Of a stretch of 64,000 nucleotides of DNA, positions 8,477 through 19,248 are shown one piece after another. A model generated the notes under the pieces. That model did no database searches. It was not told the DNA's origin and worked only from the letters and a program-made list of their open reading frames with translations. A program made the position numbers and the translations under genes. The stretch comes from Nodularia sp. NIES-3585 (GTDB lineage Bacteria; Cyanobacteriota; Cyanobacteriia; Cyanobacteriales; Nostocaceae). Within the stretch, counting starts at the first letter, position 1, and every line of letters begins with the position of its first letter. The stretch covers positions 879,567-943,566 of the forward strand of contig NZ_BDUB01000001.1 of the NCBI RefSeq assembly GCF_002218065.1, given 5' to 3'.

Positions 8477-10783
8477 TTAACGTTGTCGCAGAATTGCCAA
8501 GTTTTCTTTAATTGTCGCTGTAGTGGGATGATTAACTTCTAAAACCCGTTGACACATCTCCAAGGCTTGAATGAAGAGGGGTTCGGCTTCACTGTACCGC
8601 CCTTGACTATCGTAGAGTCCGTCTAAATTGTTCAAGCTAGTAGCCACATTGGGATGGTCGCCGGCAAACAAGCGCTGTGTCATCTCCAAGGCTTGAATGT
8701 AGAGGGGTTCGGCTTCACTGTGCCGCCCTTGACTATAGTAGAGAAAAGCTAAATTGTTCAAGCTAGTAGCCACATTGGGATGGTCGCCGGCAAACAAGCG
8801 CTGTCTCATCTCCAAGGCTTGAATGAAGAGGGGTTCGGCTTCACTGTACCGCCCTTGACTATCGTAGAGTCCGGCTAAATTGTTCAAGCTAGTAGCCAAA
8901 TCAGGATGGTCGGCAAACAAGCGCTGTCTCATCTCCAAGGCTTGTTTGAAGATGGGTTCGGCATCACTGTACCGCCCTTTACTACCATAGAGTGCGGCTA
9001 AATTGTTCAAGCTAGTAGCCACATTGGGATGGTCGCCGGCAAACAAGCGCTGTGTCATCTCCAAGGCTTGAATGTAGACGGGTTCGGCATCACTGTACCG
9101 CCCTTGAATATAGTAGAGAAAAGCTAAATTGTTCAAGCTACGAGCCACATCAGGATGGTCGCCGGCAAACAAGCGCTGTGTCATCTCCAAGGCTTGAATG
9201 TAGAGGGGTTCGGCATCACTGTACCGCCCTTGAATATAGTAGAGAAAAGCTAAATTGTTCCAGCTAGTAGCCACATTGGTATGGTCGCCCGCAAACAAAG
9301 CTTGGCAAACATTGACACATTCCTCATGCCAAGGTTCTGCTAATTGATATAGTCCTTGTCCTGCATAAAATCTGCTTACTCCTACAAATATCCAAATTAC
9401 TTCATCTTTGGGAACTGATGCTGGGGAATTTATCTGTGCTTCTCCTGCTGGCTTAATGTCAGCAATTATCCTATTTCCCAAGTCTTCAATATGGGGAACA
9501 ACATCCTTGACGCTTTCGATACCCTCAGAAGTGGGTGATTGGGGAAGGCTTTGAGCTACAGCTATCATGGCAGAAGTAAAGGTTGTTTCTAAAACTGATT
9601 TTATTTCCCCAGAATTAGTTAACTGTTCTTGCAAGAACCACCGCACTAAAGCATGAATTTTATAATATTCTCCTTCTGTAGCTTCTACCTGTTGCAGCAA
9701 GTTACGTGCGTAAAGTTGCTTTTTGGCTGCGTTTATTTCCTCTTGTGACCAAGTTAGTTGTGTTGCTGCTTCATTTTCTGCTTTCCCACCATCTGTCGCC
9801 ACCCAAATCACTAAATCCCAAAAAATCTGTTGGGGAGCAAATAAACTCAAAAATTTTCCTAATTGTTGTGTGAGGGGGTCAAGTTTTTCCCAAGTTAAGG
9901 TAAACGCTGCTTTGACTCCCAGTTGGGCTTGACCAATGGTAGAATCTGGCGATCGCTGTAAAGATATTTCAGCTAATTTTTGGGTTTGTAACCTCTCCAA
10001 CATTGTATTCAGAGATAGTCCTGGGTCGCGTACTAAATAACCTCCGACTAACTCTATCCCCAAAGGTAAATATTCCAGACAATCACATATTGCAGTTGCA
10101 GCTTCTAATTGATTTTCAACTCGCCTGTCTTTGTTCCCTAACAATCGGTTTAACAGTTCTAATGCTTTCCCTGGTTCTTTTTCTGGAGAAAGAACATCTA
10201 AAGGTATCTCTTGAATAAAATTCGGGTCTAAATTTCGTTGTCTCGTTGTCACCAAAACGCAAAAGCGTTGATCTTCGGGTAAGACTTGGCCGAGGTTGGC
10301 TAAGTCTGTAATATCATCGAAGACAATTAATATAGGCAAGGTAGAGTCAGGATATCTAGACCAACACCAAGCGACTTGTTCTTTTAGGCTTAACAGTTTT
10401 CCCCCTAGTTCTTGGGGAATCTCCAAACCTAGATTGATAAAAAACTCCAAAATTTCAGCAGCAAGATTACTGTTGCGATCATTGAACCAAGCAATACCGC
10501 CATAATTATCTTGATATCCTTTGGCGTATTGGGTAGCTAATTCGGTTTTGCCTACGCCTCCCATCCCTGATATTGCCACATAATTTCCACGCTGCAAGTC
10601 TTCATGCACTTGTGTCAGTTCCTGTTCACGTCCGACGAAATGAACAGAACCACGATCAGGAATATATTTTGTGGGAGTTAACTGTTTCTGCCCCTGAATA
10701 ATTTGAGTATCAATGTTAACTTGACTACCAGGGGCAGCAAAAGCACCAATTTTGTCAGCAAGCTTCCCAGAGTCGTTAAACAT
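8477..10783 (-). CDS. STAND NTPase with NB-ARC and TPR repeats (NLR-like), 768 aa
   Basis: The start MFNDSGKLADKIG (10783) is preferred; upstream in-frame codons lie in repeat DNA. A short N-terminal motif (KLADKIG at 7-13, then PG..NI..Q..QG to about 32) precedes the NB-ARC NTPase with Walker A GMGGVGKT (73-80), Walker B LIVFDD (152-157), TTRQR (sensor 1) and LPLGIELVGG. A winged-helix region follows and, from about residue 510, six or so TPR units of 42 residues ending the protein. This is the architecture of bacterial NLR-like sensors that oligomerise on a trigger. There is no effector domain in the protein; the preceding gene (11037-11435) probably supplies it. The TPRs are nearly identical, which suggests rapid turnover of the sensor. 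Confidence 0.9.
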   Translation of the reverse strand: MFNDSGKLADKIGAFAAPGSQVNIDTQIIQGQKQLTPTKYIPDRGSVHFVGREQELTQVHEDLQRGNYVAISGMGGVGKTELATQYAKGYQDNYGGIAWFNDRNSNLAAEILEFFINLGLEIPQELGGKLLSLKEQVAWCWSRYPDSTLPILIVFDDITDLANLGQVLPEDQRFCVLVTTRQRNLDPNFIQEIPLDVLSPEKEPGKALELLNRLLGNKDRRVENQLEAATAICDCLEYLPLGIELVGGYLVRDPGLSLNTMLERLQTQKLAEISLQRSPDSTIGQAQLGVKAAFTLTWEKLDPLTQQLGKFLSLFAPQQIFWDLVIWVATDGGKAENEAATQLTWSQEEINAAKKQLYARNLLQQVEATEGEYYKIHALVRWFLQEQLTNSGEIKSVLETTFTSAMIAVAQSLPQSPTSEGIESVKDVVPHIEDLGNRIIADIKPAGEAQINSPASVPKDEVIWIFVGVSRFYAGQGLYQLAEPWHEECVNVCQALFAGDHTNVATSWNNLAFLYYIQGRYSDAEPLYIQALEMTQRLFAGDHPDVARSLNNLAFLYYIQGRYSDAEPVYIQALEMTQRLFAGDHPNVATSLNNLAALYGSKGRYSDAEPIFKQALEMRQRLFADHPDLATSLNNLAGLYDSQGRYSEAEPLFIQALEMRQRLFAGDHPNVATSLNNLAFLYYSQGRHSEAEPLYIQALEMTQRLFAGDHPNVATSLNNLDGLYDSQGRYSEAEPLFIQALEMCQRVLEVNHPTTATIKENLAILRQR
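8540..9300 (-). repeat. Near-identical 126-bp TPR-coding repeats
   Basis: About six consecutive units encode NNLAxLYxxQGRYSxAEPL with IQALEMxQRLFAGDHP. Many stretches of DNA, including third codon positions, are the same between copies. One unit lacks the glycine codon in FAGDHP. Boundaries are approximate. Confidence 0.8.
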
Positions 10784-10843
10784 AAATAGTAGTCTGTCAA
10801 ATTTATGATAAAGGAACGTTCGCGTAGCGTGCGCGTAGCGCAT

Positions 10844-10891
10844 ACCACAAAGGACACAAAGAGCGCAAAGGAAGAAGGAAAGAAAGAAGAA
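10844..10891. repeat. Short purine-rich repeat (GCAAAGG family)
   Basis: ACCACAAAGGACACAAAG followed by a GGAAGAAGGAAAG purine tract; the same arrangement recurs at 34543-34602 and in complement at 13006-13042. It resembles the short tandem repeats common in Nostocales intergenic DNA. Confidence 0.6.
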
Positions 10892-10963
10892 AAATTGAAA
10901 GATTTATTTACCCGTCATTTTTGAGTTGACAGACTAATAGTTCAGATAAAAATAATAAAAGTG

Positions 10964-11004
10964 GGGTGGGTGTCCTCACCCGCCCAAAACAGGCAAGATG
11001 CCTG
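10964..11004. repeat. Palindromic repeats between effector and NLR genes
   Basis: GGGTGGGTGTCCTCACCCGCCC forms one stem, and CAGGC-AAGAT-GCCTG a second. Neither is followed by a T-run, so these are read as dispersed repeats rather than terminators. Confidence 0.55.
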
Positions 11005-11036
11005 TTGCACAAGAAAATTCAATACAATACTTCAGC

Positions 11037-11435
11037 TTAAAAAGACTGATTTTGAATATTTCCTGTCCCTCCAGGCATGACTACCTGACCAATTTTGTCA
11101 GCTAACTTTTGCAGGTTAGGCATAGCCAGAATTTCTGCAAACTTGGGATTTGGTTCTGCTTTTGCTGCTGCTGCCAATTCCTGTGCAGCTTTTGCCACTT
11201 CTGGGTCAGCCTGCGCCGCAGATTCTACATCAATTACAGCTTTACCATAATCTAGGGGTTGTTCTGGTGCTTTCTCAATAGCCACTACAGTTTGAGGAGA
11301 GTGTTTTCTCAGCTTGATAAGAAATTGACCAGTTTTATCCCATAAAACTTCGCCTACCTTTTCGCCCGTTTTTTCTAAGGCTTTGGTGGCGACTACAGAG
11401 CCAATGGCGATCGCAGCAGTAGTTAAAGGTTCCAT
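11037..11435 (-). CDS. Small Bell-like putative NLR effector, 132 aa
   Basis: A glycine/alanine-rich hydrophobic N-terminal helix (TAAIAIGSVVATKALEKTG, residues 6-24) leads into an amphipathic helical bundle (GEVLWDKTGQFLIKLRKH, then AIEKAPEQPLDYGKAVIDVE). This resembles the Bell domain described as a membrane-targeting, HeLo-like effector domain paired with bacterial NLRs. An alanine-rich linker follows, then a C-terminal motif KLADKIG (110-116) with PG..GNIQNQ, which matches the N-terminal motif of the adjacent NB-ARC protein. It lies upstream of that gene on the same strand with about 250 bp between. Domain naming is from memory of the family and needs a profile search; the shared motif is seen directly. 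Confidence 0.65.
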   Translation of the reverse strand: MEPLTTAAIAIGSVVATKALEKTGEKVGEVLWDKTGQFLIKLRKHSPQTVVAIEKAPEQPLDYGKAVIDVESAAQADPEVAKAAQELAAAAKAEPNPKFAEILAMPNLQKLADKIGQVVMPGGTGNIQNQSF

Positions 11436-11504
11436 GTTCTTGAGGTGGAGGCTATTCTTTATAATACATAGCTTTTATGTATAATTTCGCAATTAAAGGG
11501 ATGT

Positions 11505-11558
11505 GGGCGGGTTCACAGATATCATTCATGATTAACAGGGATATTGGTAAACCCGCCC
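11505..11558. repeat. Inverted repeat downstream of hom
   Basis: GGGCGGGTTCAC at 11505-11516 faces GTAAACCCGCCC at 11547-11558, one mismatch, with a 30-base loop. It lies between the hom stop and the effector gene's upstream region and resembles the other GGG-TT palindromic repeats of the window. Confidence 0.6.
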
Positions 11559-11609
11559 CCTACGAGTTGAACCTGTTCTACCTTGTCTCCTGGCAATTTC
11601 TGAGCCTAT

Positions 11610-12896
11610 TTACAAGACGCGCAGTAAACTGGGAATACTATCGATCGCTTCTAAATTCTGAATTTCTGTCAGGGCTTGCCGAAAATCGCCTTCTCGCACA
11701 TCGTGAGTGACAACCACAATTTCTGCTAGTCCTCCCTGAAAGCCTGTTTGCACTACTGACTCTAAACTCACGCCATAGTTACCAAAACAAGTACCCAATT
11801 TACCAATAACTCCAGGTTGGTCTTTGGTTAGGAACCGGGCATAAAATCGCGTTACAAGTTCTGTGATTGGGGCAATTTGACAGTAATCTTGGTGTCCACA
11901 GGTTAATAGGGGATTGGGGTTAGTTGTACTGGTTTTGAGAACAGCAGCTAAATTCAAGATATCCGAGGTGACTGCACTGGCTGTTGCACCCGCACCTGCA
12001 CCAGGGCCAAAAAACATTACCTGCCCTATGGGTTCTCCTTCTACAAGAATGGCATTATATACACCGTTAATGCTAGCTAAAGGATGTGTTTTGGCTACTA
12101 AGGTGGGATGCACTCTGACGGAGAGGGGAGATGAAGGTGTGTATTGTTTAGCGATCGCTAACAATTTAATCACAAATCCCAATTTTTCGGCATAGGTAAT
12201 ATCTGTCTTACTAACTTGCCGAATGCCTTCACAATAGACATCTTCTAAATTGATACGTCCATCAAAGCCTAATGATGCCAGGATGGCAATTTTATCGGCT
12301 GCGTCTAAGCCGTCTACATCAGCTGTAGGATCAGCTTCGGCATAACCTAATTTTTGAGCATCAGCTAAGACATCGCTGAAGTTACTCCCTTCAGTTTGCA
12401 TCCTGGTGAGGATGTAATTAGTTGTACCATTAACGATGCCTGTAATAGTATGAATACGGTTAACGCTTAAGGACTGCTTCAGGGGTTGAATCACCGGGAT
12501 ACCACCGCCTACAGCCGCTTCTAACATCACATATACCCCGGCTTGGTTGGCAGTTGTAAAGATTTCTGCCCCAAAACGCGCGATTGCCGCTTTATTGGCG
12601 GTGACAACGTGTTTACCATTATTTAAAGCTTGGAGAATGAGCGATCGCGCTGGTTCCAGTCCCCCAATTAATTCCACAACAATATCTACCGCCGGGTCAT
12701 TGACAATAGACTCTAAATCTGTAGTTAAGACATCGGCAGGTAATTCTACATCCCGAATTTTAGCAAGCGATCGCACTCCCACGCGATATATTTCGACTTC
12801 CTGCAATAACGGGTTACGTCCCACCACATCTTGCAATAACTGCACCGTACCTGTACCGACAGTGCCTAAACCTAATATTCCTAGTTTCACTCCCAC
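11610..12896 (-). CDS. hom: Homoserine dehydrogenase, 428 aa
   Basis: It reduces aspartate semialdehyde to homoserine for threonine, methionine and isoleucine synthesis. The N-terminal Rossmann motif is GILGLGTVGTGT (6-17). The catalytic region contains VTANKAAIA, GGGIPVI, GIVNGTTNYIL and ADPTADVDGLDAADK, all standard for the family, and the C-terminal ACT domain begins near FLTKDQPGVIGKLG and provides allosteric control. Length is normal for the single-function enzyme. The start is GTG (complement of 12894-12896). It is followed at a distance by the NLR pair; no operon with petH is evident, as repeats lie between. Confidence 0.97.
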   Translation of the reverse strand: MGVKLGILGLGTVGTGTVQLLQDVVGRNPLLQEVEIYRVGVRSLAKIRDVELPADVLTTDLESIVNDPAVDIVVELIGGLEPARSLILQALNNGKHVVTANKAAIARFGAEIFTTANQAGVYVMLEAAVGGGIPVIQPLKQSLSVNRIHTITGIVNGTTNYILTRMQTEGSNFSDVLADAQKLGYAEADPTADVDGLDAADKIAILASLGFDGRINLEDVYCEGIRQVSKTDITYAEKLGFVIKLLAIAKQYTPSSPLSVRVHPTLVAKTHPLASINGVYNAILVEGEPIGQVMFFGPGAGAGATASAVTSDILNLAAVLKTSTTNPNPLLTCGHQDYCQIAPITELVTRFYARFLTKDQPGVIGKLGTCFGNYGVSLESVVQTGFQGGLAEIVVVTHDVREGDFRQALTEIQNLEAIDSIPSLLRVL

Positions 12897-13005
12897 AAAT
12901 TTTGCACCCTAACTTTTCATTGCTGATTATAGCCCCAGGAATTAGTTCCTATGGGTGAATCAAACACTTAGTACAACATTTGAGTAATTCGTAGCCAATT
13001 CTCAG

Positions 13006-13042
13006 CGCCCCTTTGCGTTTACCTTTGCGAACCTTTGCGTTT
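13006..13042. repeat. CTTTGCG short tandem repeats
   Basis: CCTTTGCG is repeated three times with short spacers. It is the complement of the GCAAAGG repeats at 10844 and 34543. Confidence 0.55.
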
Positions 13043-13111
13043 AAAATTCAACCCTCAATTCGCCACAATTTTACGCAAAGCTGTATTCTGGTCTGTCCAT
13101 CTCAAACAATT

Positions 13112-13138
13112 GTAGGGTGGGTTGTTCACCCACCCTAC
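13112..13138. repeat. Perfect 11-bp palindromic repeat, possible petH terminator
   Basis: GTAGGGTGGGT (13112-13122) pairs perfectly with ACCCACCCTAC (13128-13138) across a five-base loop. It lies just past the petH stop. There is no T-run, but such a stable hairpin could end or stabilise the petH transcript. Confidence 0.65.
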
Positions 13139-13177
13139 TGATTATCCTTTATTAGTAGCCTCAGTTTAATGACTAAC

Positions 13178-15636
<2,459 letters not shown>

Positions 15637-16641
15637 ATGACAACTAAGCCGGAACGCGTGGTATTGATTGGAGTAGCCGGAGACTCTGGATGCGGTAAAT
15701 CTACCTTTTTGCGTCGTTTAATAGATTTATTTGGTGAAGAGTTCATGACGGTTATCTGTTTAGATGACTATCATTCTCTAGATCGCAAACAGCGCAAAGA
15801 AACTGGGATAACTGCACTTGACCCCAGAGCTAATAATTTTGACCTGATGTATGAGCAAATCAAAGCGCTTAAAGAAGGTCAAGTGATTGAGAAACCGATT
15901 TATAACCACGAAACCGGTATGATTGATCCACCGGAGCGTGTGCAGCCAAATCATATCATCGTTGTGGAAGGTCTGCATCCTTTATATGATGAACGGGTGC
16001 GATCGCTACTAGATTTCAGCGTCTATTTCGATATTAGTGATGAAGTCAAAATTGCTTGGAAAATCCAACGTGATATGGCAGAAAGAGGACATCGTTACGA
16101 AGATGTCTTAGCTCAAATCAATTCTCGTAAACCCGATTTTGAAAAATTCATTGAGCCACAAAGAGAATATGCTGATGTAGTTCTTCAGGTATTACCCACT
16201 AACCTGATAAAAAATGATACAGAGCGTAAGGTGCTGCGGGTACGTATGCTCCAACGTGAAGGCAAAGAAGGCTTCGAGCCAACCTATCTATTTGATGAAG
16301 GGTCAACAATTAACTGGACTCCTTGCGGACGTAAACTGACTTGTTCATACCCAGGTATGCAAGTATACTATGGCTCTGACGTCTACTACGGTCGCTACGT
16401 CTCAGTATTAGAAGTAGATGGTCAATTTGATAACCTTGATGAGGTGATTTATATCGAAACCCATCTAAGTAAGACATCCACAAAATATGACGGTGAGATG
16501 ACTCACTTGCTACTTCAACACCGTGAGTATCCAGGTTCCAACAACGGAACTGGTTTGTTCCAAGTGCTGACAGGCTTGAAAATGCGCGCCGCCTACGAGC
16601 GATTGACAGCAAAAGAAGCCAAACTAGCAGTTCAAGTTTAA
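15637..16641 (+). CDS. prk: Phosphoribulokinase, 334 aa
   Basis: It makes ribulose-1,5-bisphosphate from ribulose-5-phosphate and ATP in the Calvin cycle. The P-loop is GDSGCGKS (15-22), preceded by VVLIGVA. Cys19 in the P-loop and Cys41 in MTVICLDDYHS are the thioredoxin-controlled pair that switches the enzyme off in the dark and mediates CP12 binding. A second cysteine pair lies in TPCGRKLTC. DPRANNFDLM and VEGLHPLYD are catalytic motifs. ATG at 15637 follows AGAGGAAA. The gene is monocistronic, divergent from petH. Confidence 0.98.
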   Translation: MTTKPERVVLIGVAGDSGCGKSTFLRRLIDLFGEEFMTVICLDDYHSLDRKQRKETGITALDPRANNFDLMYEQIKALKEGQVIEKPIYNHETGMIDPPERVQPNHIIVVEGLHPLYDERVRSLLDFSVYFDISDEVKIAWKIQRDMAERGHRYEDVLAQINSRKPDFEKFIEPQREYADVVLQVLPTNLIKNDTERKVLRVRMLQREGKEGFEPTYLFDEGSTINWTPCGRKLTCSYPGMQVYYGSDVYYGRYVSVLEVDGQFDNLDEVIYIETHLSKTSTKYDGEMTHLLLQHREYPGSNNGTGLFQVLTGLKMRAAYERLTAKEAKLAVQV

Positions 16642-16668
16642 GTAAGCAGTGCTTGTAGCGCAGCTTTC

Positions 16669-16699
16669 GGGGGTACTTCTGGGTTTCCCCCTTTCTTTT
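16669..16699 (+). terminator. Probable terminator of prk
   Basis: GGGGG (16669-16673) pairs with CCCCC (16687-16691) across a 13-base loop, followed by TTTCTTTT. The stem is short but GC-only. Confidence 0.5.
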
Positions 16700-16957
16700 A
16701 TCAGCAAAAAATATTTATTTGCGCTAATCAATTAGCTAGCAGCATTTGCCTGACTACAAGTTTTGTAAAATGGGCATTGAAATTTCTCTGAAATAAAATT
16801 AATCAAGTCTTAATTCTATTTATAAATACTTCATCTGAATGTGTAACTTTTAAAAAATAAATCAAATAGTAACTGCTAAGTGCGTAAATCTTGTTATGAT
16901 TTCATAAATTAGTTGCTGAACTAAATCACCAAAATTTAGCCAGCAGCAATCTTTGAA
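16700..16957. other. prk-metK intergenic, metK promoter region
   Basis: AT-rich, no gene. A TATGAT at 16895-16900 preceded by TTGT is the best -10 candidate for metK, without a good -35. No SAM riboswitch secondary structure was recognised. Confidence 0.35.
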
Positions 16958-16974
16958 AAGGAGGAATCCTCTTT
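16958..16974 (+). promoter_or_regulatory. Hairpin enclosing the metK ribosome-binding site
   Basis: AAGGAGG and TCCTCTT pair (GAGG/CCTC core plus one G-U and two A-U pairs) around an AAT loop. The stem covers the Shine-Dalgarno and the first two bases of the TTG start, so it could restrain initiation. Confidence 0.45.
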
Positions 16975-18235
16975 GTCTAAACGCTATTTATTTACCTCCG
17001 AATCGGTTACCGAAGGTCATCCAGATAAGATTTGCGATCAGATTTCTGATACGATCCTAGATGCCTTACTAACAGAAGATTCCAGCAGTCGTGTAGCGGC
17101 TGAAGTAGTAGTTAATACTGGTTTGGTGCTAATTACTGGTGAAATCACTAGTAAAGCTAATGTAAATTACGTCAACATTGCCCGCCAGAAAATAGCCGAA
17201 ATTGGCTACATAGATGCTGTTAATGGCTTTTCAGCGAGCAGCGCTAGCGTTTTGGTAGCTTTAGACGAACAATCACCCGATATAGCTCAAGGCGTTAATA
17301 CCGCCCAAGAAACACGCCAGCAGGATAGTGATGAACTATTCGACAAAATTGGCGCGGGTGATCAAGGTATCATGTTTGGCTTTGCCTGCAACGAAACACC
17401 GGAACTGATGCCTTTGCCCATCAGTCTGGCTCATCGTATTGCTCGCCGATTGGCAACAGTTCGCAAAACAGGTAAATTGCCATACCTGCGCCCCGACGGC
17501 AAAACACAAGTAACTGTGGCCTATGAAGACGGGTATCCTGTAGGTATTGACACGATTCTGATTTCCACTCAGCATACAGAGAGTATCGGGGAAATCACTG
17601 ATGAAGCAGCAGTACAAGCCAAGATTAAAGAAGACCTCTGGTCAGCAGTAGTCGAACCTGTTTTTAATGACATTGAGATTAAGCCAAATCAGGAAACACG
17701 TTTCTTTGTTAACCCCACGGGCAAATTTGTCATTGGTGGACCTCAGGGAGATTCTGGTTTGACAGGACGGAAAATCATTGTTGACACCTACGGTGGCTAT
17801 TCTCGACATGGCGGCGGCGCTTTTTCCGGTAAAGACCCCACAAAGGTAGACCGTTCTGCTGCTTATGCGGCTCGCTATATGGCTAAGAATATTGTCGCGG
17901 CTGGGTTGGCACAAAAGTGTGAGGTTCAGCTAAGTTATGCCATTGGTGTAGCGCGCCCCGTGAGCATTTTTCTGGAAACCTTTGGGACTGGCAAATTGGA
18001 TGATGAAACCTTACTGGATTTAGTCAAAGACCAATTTGAACTCCGTCCAGCAGGGATTATCCATGCTTTCAATTTACGTAACTTACCAAGTGAACGAGGC
18101 GGACGTTTTTATCAGGACATCGCGGCTTACGGTCACTTTGGGCGGAATGATTTAGATTTGCCTTGGGAGCGCACTGATAAGGTGGAATTGTTGAAGCAAC
18201 TGGTAACACAGTCGCTTTCAGCAGCGATCGCTTAA
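16973..18235 (+). CDS. metK: S-adenosylmethionine synthetase, 420 aa
   Basis: It makes SAM from methionine and ATP. Conserved motifs are [17 protein letters not shown] (8-24, ATP and K+ site), the loop [10 protein letters not shown], and [19 protein letters not shown] near residue 281. Length is normal. The start is TTG with a very strong AAGGAGG eight bases upstream, which explains use of a weak start codon; no ATG would keep the conserved N-terminus [11 protein letters not shown]. It is flanked by noncoding DNA and probably monocistronic. Confidence 0.97.
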   Translation: MSKRYLFTSESVTEGHPDKICDQISDTILDALLTEDSSSRVAAEVVVNTGLVLITGEITSKANVNYVNIARQKIAEIGYIDAVNGFSASSASVLVALDEQSPDIAQGVNTAQETRQQDSDELFDKIGAGDQGIMFGFACNETPELMPLPISLAHRIARRLATVRKTGKLPYLRPDGKTQVTVAYEDGYPVGIDTILISTQHTESIGEITDEAAVQAKIKEDLWSAVVEPVFNDIEIKPNQETRFFVNPTGKFVIGGPQGDSGLTGRKIIVDTYGGYSRHGGGAFSGKDPTKVDRSAAYAARYMAKNIVAAGLAQKCEVQLSYAIGVARPVSIFLETFGTGKLDDETLLDLVKDQFELRPAGIIHAFNLRNLPSERGGRFYQDIAAYGHFGRNDLDLPWERTDKVELLKQLVTQSLSAAIA

Positions 18236-18351
18236 AGTGTAAAAAAGAAAGATGTGGGCTATGGGGTTGAGGATGTACAGAAATACAATTTTCTCTTTAT
18301 CCCACTTATACCCCAGACCCTTGCTTTGGTCAGCAGTGGGGAAAATTTAAG

Positions 18352-18405
18352 TAATAGGGGCAAAGACAGGGCGGGAGCGTATCCTCATCCTCTTTGCCCC
18401 TATTA
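18352..18405. repeat. Perfect 14-bp inverted repeat after metK
   Basis: TAATAGGGGCAAAG (18352-18365) and CTTTGCCCCTATTA (18392-18405) are exact complements with a 26-base loop. It could end the metK transcript or be a mobile palindromic element; the T-run is poor. Confidence 0.7.
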
Positions 18406-18424
18406 TTTGCCGCCTACAGCCCAT

Positions 18425-18733
18425 TCAGGATGCGTGAAGTCCTCCGGCTCGCTTCGCTGAAGCCGGAGCTTCAAAGAAACAACCATCATCAGTTCGTGTC
18501 TCCTTCGCCGTTGCCACGTTGGGTAGATCACAAGGATATTCGGGACTGAACCCGATGATGGTCTGACACAGCGTCTCTGGTATTACTACCTTTATCTCCT
18601 CAAATAAGAACCCACGCAGCCACCCTGCTTCCCAAGGCAGTTTGATTTCTTTGCCGTACAGTAGGCTTGGCTGATCTTTTACCGTAGGACGTAGCCTTAC
18701 GAACCAGTGGTCTACTCTTTCCCCCTTTCTCAC
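18425..18733 (-). CDS. Unrecognised protein, possibly a fragment, 102 aa
   Basis: The codons look protein-like (WFVRLRPTVKDQPS, IKLPWEAGWLRGFLFEEI), and the base composition is more GC-rich than its surroundings. The frame stays open upstream of the GTG at 18733 to about 18810, reading NGYSSGSTLAKTKS, but without a start codon, so the gene may have lost its 5' end. The last 25 codons run through a palindrome (18436-18472) and are probably not original. I do not recognise a family. It may be a remnant of a mobile element or plasmid-borne gene. Confidence 0.35.
   Translation of the reverse strand: MRKGERVDHWFVRLRPTVKDQPSLLYGKEIKLPWEAGWLRGFLFEEIKVVIPETLCQTIIGFSPEYPCDLPNVATAKETRTDDGCFFEAPASAKRAGGLHAS
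18436..18472. repeat. GC-rich palindrome at the end of the unknown frame
   Basis: GAAGTCCTCCGGCT and AGCCGGAGCTTC pair around GCTTCGCTGA. It is the type of short palindromic repeat frequently found in Nostocales genomes. Confidence 0.6.
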
Positions 18734-19248
18734 GCTCTTAGTCTTGGCAAGGGTCGAGCCGCTACTGTAGCCGTTTGTTATGAGCCGTGTGGGTGGGTCG
18801 CAACCATATAGAATTTAGCAGCATATCTATATAGGGCTTGCTATCCATCCCTACCCCGCTACGCTGTAGCTTGCTTCCCGCAGGGTGGGTAGGGACTTCC
18901 GCAGAATTTCGTTAAAAAAGTGTAAAGTTGGAAATTAGACTAAATTAGTGATATTTTCTTGTGTTGATCTATGGCTAATTAATTTTTCAGTGTGCCTGAC
19001 TCAGGTGATAACTGCTATAGTGGTGACGAAGCTTGACTAATCAGGCTTTTTTGCTTCTACTACGTATTTTTGTAAACATTCATTTCAAAAGTAATTAAAC
19101 ACTCATCTAATCGTGAGAATGATTTAGTCAGCAATTCTTGGAGCTTTTTCAGAGAAAAGATCATGTTAAATGCTCATCATCAATGAATGTGATCGTACAA
19201 ACAAGACTGATGCGGTCATATTTGCGCGAGGGTAAGGAGGTTTGAGCA
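18734..19248. other. Intergenic region upstream of sensor kinase
   Basis: It contains the upstream open stretch of the unknown frame (to about 18810), an inverted repeat CCCTACCC/GGGTAGGG (18849-18856 and 18887-18894), and the T-tailed structure at 18994-19052. The last 60 bases carry the kinase ribosome site AAGGAGG. Confidence 0.5.
18994..19052 (+). terminator. Terminator-like structure, possible end of a small RNA
   Basis: GCCTGA (18994-18999) and TCAGGC (19041-19046) pair over about 40 bases, followed by six T residues. Since no gene ends just upstream on this strand, it may terminate an unannotated small RNA or a leader transcript. Confidence 0.35.

Noticed and set aside
9052-9267. Plus-strand frame with two identical halves
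   Set aside because: It is the antisense reading of the TPR repeats; repetition comes from the real gene.
16700-16972. SAM riboswitch before metK
   Set aside because: No SAM-I/II/IV type core was found; only the short ribosome-site hairpin is supported.
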